A DNA stretch of 64,000 nt. It comes from Oscarella lobularis. Lineage: Eukaryota; Porifera; Homoscleromorpha; Homosclerophorida; Oscarellidae. A model generated the notes under the pieces. The model did not search any database and was not told the DNA's origin. It saw nothing but the letters and a program-made list of their open reading frames with translations. Position 1 is the first letter of the stretch. Each line of letters starts with the position of its first letter. Where the stretch lies: the NCBI RefSeq assembly GCF_947507565.1, contig NC_089178.1, positions 2,170,001 to 2,234,000 on the forward strand, given 5' to 3'. A program made the position numbers and the translations under genes. Positions 61,310 through 64,000 of this stretch are shown here, piece by piece.

Positions 61310-63002
61310 TCACGTAACTTTCGTCTCATTCATATCTGCCCCGTCTGGCGGTGCTCTTTGGGAAACGTGCGACATGTCCGGCCTCCTTGACCGTGGATAT
61401 CCGCTCAGCCTGTTGCCACCGTATGACGCGGGCGATACGACATAATTTTGATGATCCGTATTATACGAACGCAAATTCGACTGCTGAAAATGGCCTGGCG
61501 AGCGACGCTGGTTCTCAAAGAAAAATTCCATTGACGCATTCTTCACCGATTCAGGAAGTTCGGGCAGATCAGTAGGAGGCGTGATAGTAGGAACAAGTCT
61601 CTGAATCGGAGCCGATGACAATGACGGCGCCGGCGCATAAAGCATGTCCGTTTCAGACGATCGATCCATGCCGAATTTCATCAACGCAGCCTTTTTCGCC
61701 TGATTCAGTTGATCAGGCGATAGTCCAGAGTACACCGGACCATATGAATATCTCGCTTCCGCAGGCGGCTGTGCAATGAAAGCCATTGAATCTTGATGCG
61801 GATGAGGATGAGGATGATGAGAATGATGAGAATGGTGATGGTAAGGAGGTGCAGGCGGCGGCGGTTTAGAGCCATAAAACGATGAAAACACGTGCGCGTT
61901 CATAGGCGCGCGCATCGGCTCTGCCGCCGGCGGAAACGACGGCGGATAGGCAAAGGGAGGCGGTTGGGGCAGCGGTGGCGGCGGTGGAGGCACGTCGTAT
62001 CGCGCAGGAAACGGTTCAAGGTAGCTCAAACCAGACGAAGATAAGGACTGAACGACAGGCTGCTGCTGCTGCGGCGGCGGCGGGGGCGGCGGCGGCGGCG
62101 GCGGCTGCTGATGTTGGGGGTGATGAAGAGGATGGGGAGGATGGTGGTGCTGGGAAAACGATGAAGATTGCGGCGGTAGCGGTCTTATAGGATGACTGAG
62201 AGAACTAGGAAACGACGTGGTGAGAGTAGATGGCACTATTACTTCTTGTGCGACAGACTGATTCCGGCTCTCGTCCGTAAGTCGCGACGACGACGACGTT
62301 GTCGTTTCCGCCGACAGAAGAACCGACGTTTCATTTAGTCGCGATTCCGCTGCTGGAGCCGCCGCCGCCACCGTCGCCGAGTGAATCAATATTGCCTGCT
62401 GTACAGTCGAAGGTGGTTCGTCCGAATGCCAAACTTTGTACGCAATCGCGGATATGTCCTGAGACGCTCCTCCGCCGGCGGTGGCCTCAATTTGGCTCGT
62501 CGGCGGTTTAGAACCTGCGTTGCCTGCTGTCGGTTTCTCTGCTTTGACGGAGTTTACCCCTTCTTCAGCGGTTTCCTCGGAACGTTGATTCGAAGACGGA
62601 GGAGGTGGCTGCTTGCGAGATGACGATTCTTCCGTCCCTGACGGCGAAAGCGACTTCGTCTTGTCTTCAGCGACGGGCGTTCCAATTGGCTTCTTCGTCG
62701 CCGCATCAAAATCCTCCACCAGCCTTTCCGATTCCTTCTCCTTCGGCACGCCGACCGGCAACTGAGACACCGGCGATTTCACGTCAAAAGGCGATCGTAT
62801 GACTTTTCCGTCACGAGAAACGATTTCCTCTCGAGAACGACCGGAAGCAGCCCACTGAGAACTTCCCGACGCCGCCGTCGTCGTCGTCGCCGTTGTCGTC
62901 GTCGTTGTCGGTAGAAACGACGTCTGATGCGGAGGCGGAGGTCGACGCGAAGCCTTCGGTTTTGATTTCGATTCATCCATAGCTGCTTTAGACTTTGCCG
63001 CT

Positions 63003-63034
<32 letters not shown>

Positions 63035-64000
63035 GGCATTTCGCTCTCTTCTTTCTAATTGACGCTTCTCCTCTCGGCTTCGTTTCTCTTCTATTCGTTG
63101 TCGTTCCGCTTCTTCGCGTTTTAAACGCTTCATCGTTTCCTTCCGTTCTTTCTGCTCTACAAAGCGATTCTTGACTTCTGTGAACCCGTCCTCCGAAGCG
63201 GTGGGCGAGAGAGACGACTCTTTCATGAACTCGTCGATGATGCAAACGCCAGCAGACATCAAATCTAAATTCGCTATCATTTCTTTTCCTTTCGCTGCCG
63301 CACTCTCCCGTTTCTTTCCGGACTCCCCACCTTCGTCGGCTTTACCTCGTTCCTGTTCTTTCTGTTGCCCCGAGGAGCCGCCGCCGCTGGCGCCTCCGCC
63401 ACTCCCTCCGCCACCTCCGCTTCTGCTTCCACCGGCACCACTTCCACCGTTTCCTCCTCTTCCCTGTCCTTCCCTTGGACGCTTAGATCCTCCGCCATCA
63501 GATCGATCCCGTGGATCTCGTTTAGAATCCCGTCGACTTTGCGACGACTGCCTCAGCTCGTCCTTCTCGTCGCCGCTCTCCGCGTCGCCTCCTTCCTTTC
63601 TTCTACCGTTTCGCCCGCGCTGGCTCGCGCCACTTCCAGCGGAGCCCTGTCCGCGTCCAGCGCCCCCTCTTCGTCCGCGGCCGCGCTCTTCCCCGTCCCA
63701 AGTCCTCTTCTCTTTCGTCTCACGATCTCCCTTCCGTTCGCGACTCGACTTGAAATCTCCTTCGTTTCTCCCGCGACCTTCTCCTTTTTGCGGCGGTTTT
63801 CCGGCTCTTTCATTGGCACCTCTCTTCCGCTGCTCTTTCTTCTCCCTGTCATCATAGGCGGCTTCGCTCTCTCGCTCTTTCTTTCGCCAGTCCTGCTTGT
63901 CGCTTCCCTTTCTCTCAGAGCGTTTCTCGCCGGATACCTTTTCAGGTAGAGGCTTTTTACTTCCGGCATCACTTCGTCCATGCCCAGCGCTTTTCACTTG
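61310..64000 (-). CDS. PRRC2/BAT2-like low-complexity protein, 3' part of gene
   Basis: One uninterrupted frame of about 895 codons, open to the right edge, so the true start lies outside the window. Stop at 61310-61312 after 'ADMNETKVT'. Order: Lys/Arg/Glu-rich region; Gly/Arg-Ser region ('GGGRSGG'-like, RGG character); 'MIANLDLMSAGVCIIDEF'; 'DGFTEVKNRFVEQKERKE', a charged helix resembling the PRRC2 'GFTEV...KK' segment; a poly-Ala run (about 17); Thr runs; 'KVWHSDEPPSTVQQAIL'; then Pro/His/Gln-rich tail with 'PPPPPPPPPPP' and HH repeats. PRRC2 proteins are large disordered RNA-granule and translation factors. Assignment rests on two short segments and composition, so it is tentative. A generic disordered RNA-binding protein is the alternative. 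Confidence 0.5.

Noticed and set aside
1-64000. CRISPR arrays, prokaryotic operons, rRNA genes
   Set aside because: No spaced direct repeats of CRISPR type, and genes are intron-rich animal genes. No rRNA-like conserved blocks were seen.

Overview
The window is eukaryotic nuclear DNA from a very compact animal genome. The genes are animal-type (laminin chain, VAV, LOTUS/Tudor germline protein, animal haem peroxidase, UBR4, NCBP1, NUBPL, RBM45, SDE2). Most introns are GT-AG and about 50-90 bp long. Intergenic gaps are mostly 50-360 bp. A laminin chain, an AMT-type ammonium transporter and this compactness suggest an early-branching invertebrate, most likely a sponge (a homoscleromorph such as Oscarella would fit). 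The organism assignment is inference; no rRNA or mitochondrial marker is present.

Layout. 1-4506: no recognisable gene. 4507-10897 (-): laminin beta-like chain with two tandem LamIVB modules and no visible LamNT domain. 11345-12827 (-): SDE2. 12894-15310 (+): ammonium transporter, divergent from SDE2 with only 66 bp between start codons. 15311-16465: no assigned gene, but a tandem ETS-type motif and a cluster of short hairpins. 16466-16909 (+): single-exon orphan protein. From 17088 to the right edge all eight genes lie head-to-tail on the minus strand: RBM45 (intronless, polyQ), NUBPL, VAV (no C1 domain), a three-LOTUS/one-Tudor TDRD5/7-family protein, NCBP1, a membrane-anchored VCBS/ASPIC plus haem peroxidase fusion, UBR4 (39806-61111), and the 3' part of a low-complexity PRRC2/BAT2-like gene that runs off the window.

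The genes do not form one pathway. Several handle RNA or genome maintenance (RBM45, NCBP1, the TDRD protein, SDE2). VAV and laminin belong to adhesion and signalling, NUBPL to mitochondrial complex I assembly, and UBR4 to N-degron ubiquitination. The least ordinary items are the FG-GAP/ASPIC-peroxidase-mucin-transmembrane fusion, whose haem-esterifying acidic residues are replaced; the duplicated LamIVB laminin; the C1-less VAV; and a 27-bp-arm palindrome carrying CACGTG 15 bp upstream of the UBR4 start codon.

Exon boundaries were read by eye from splice signals and conserved frames. Gene ends are usually exact, while internal exon limits are approximate.
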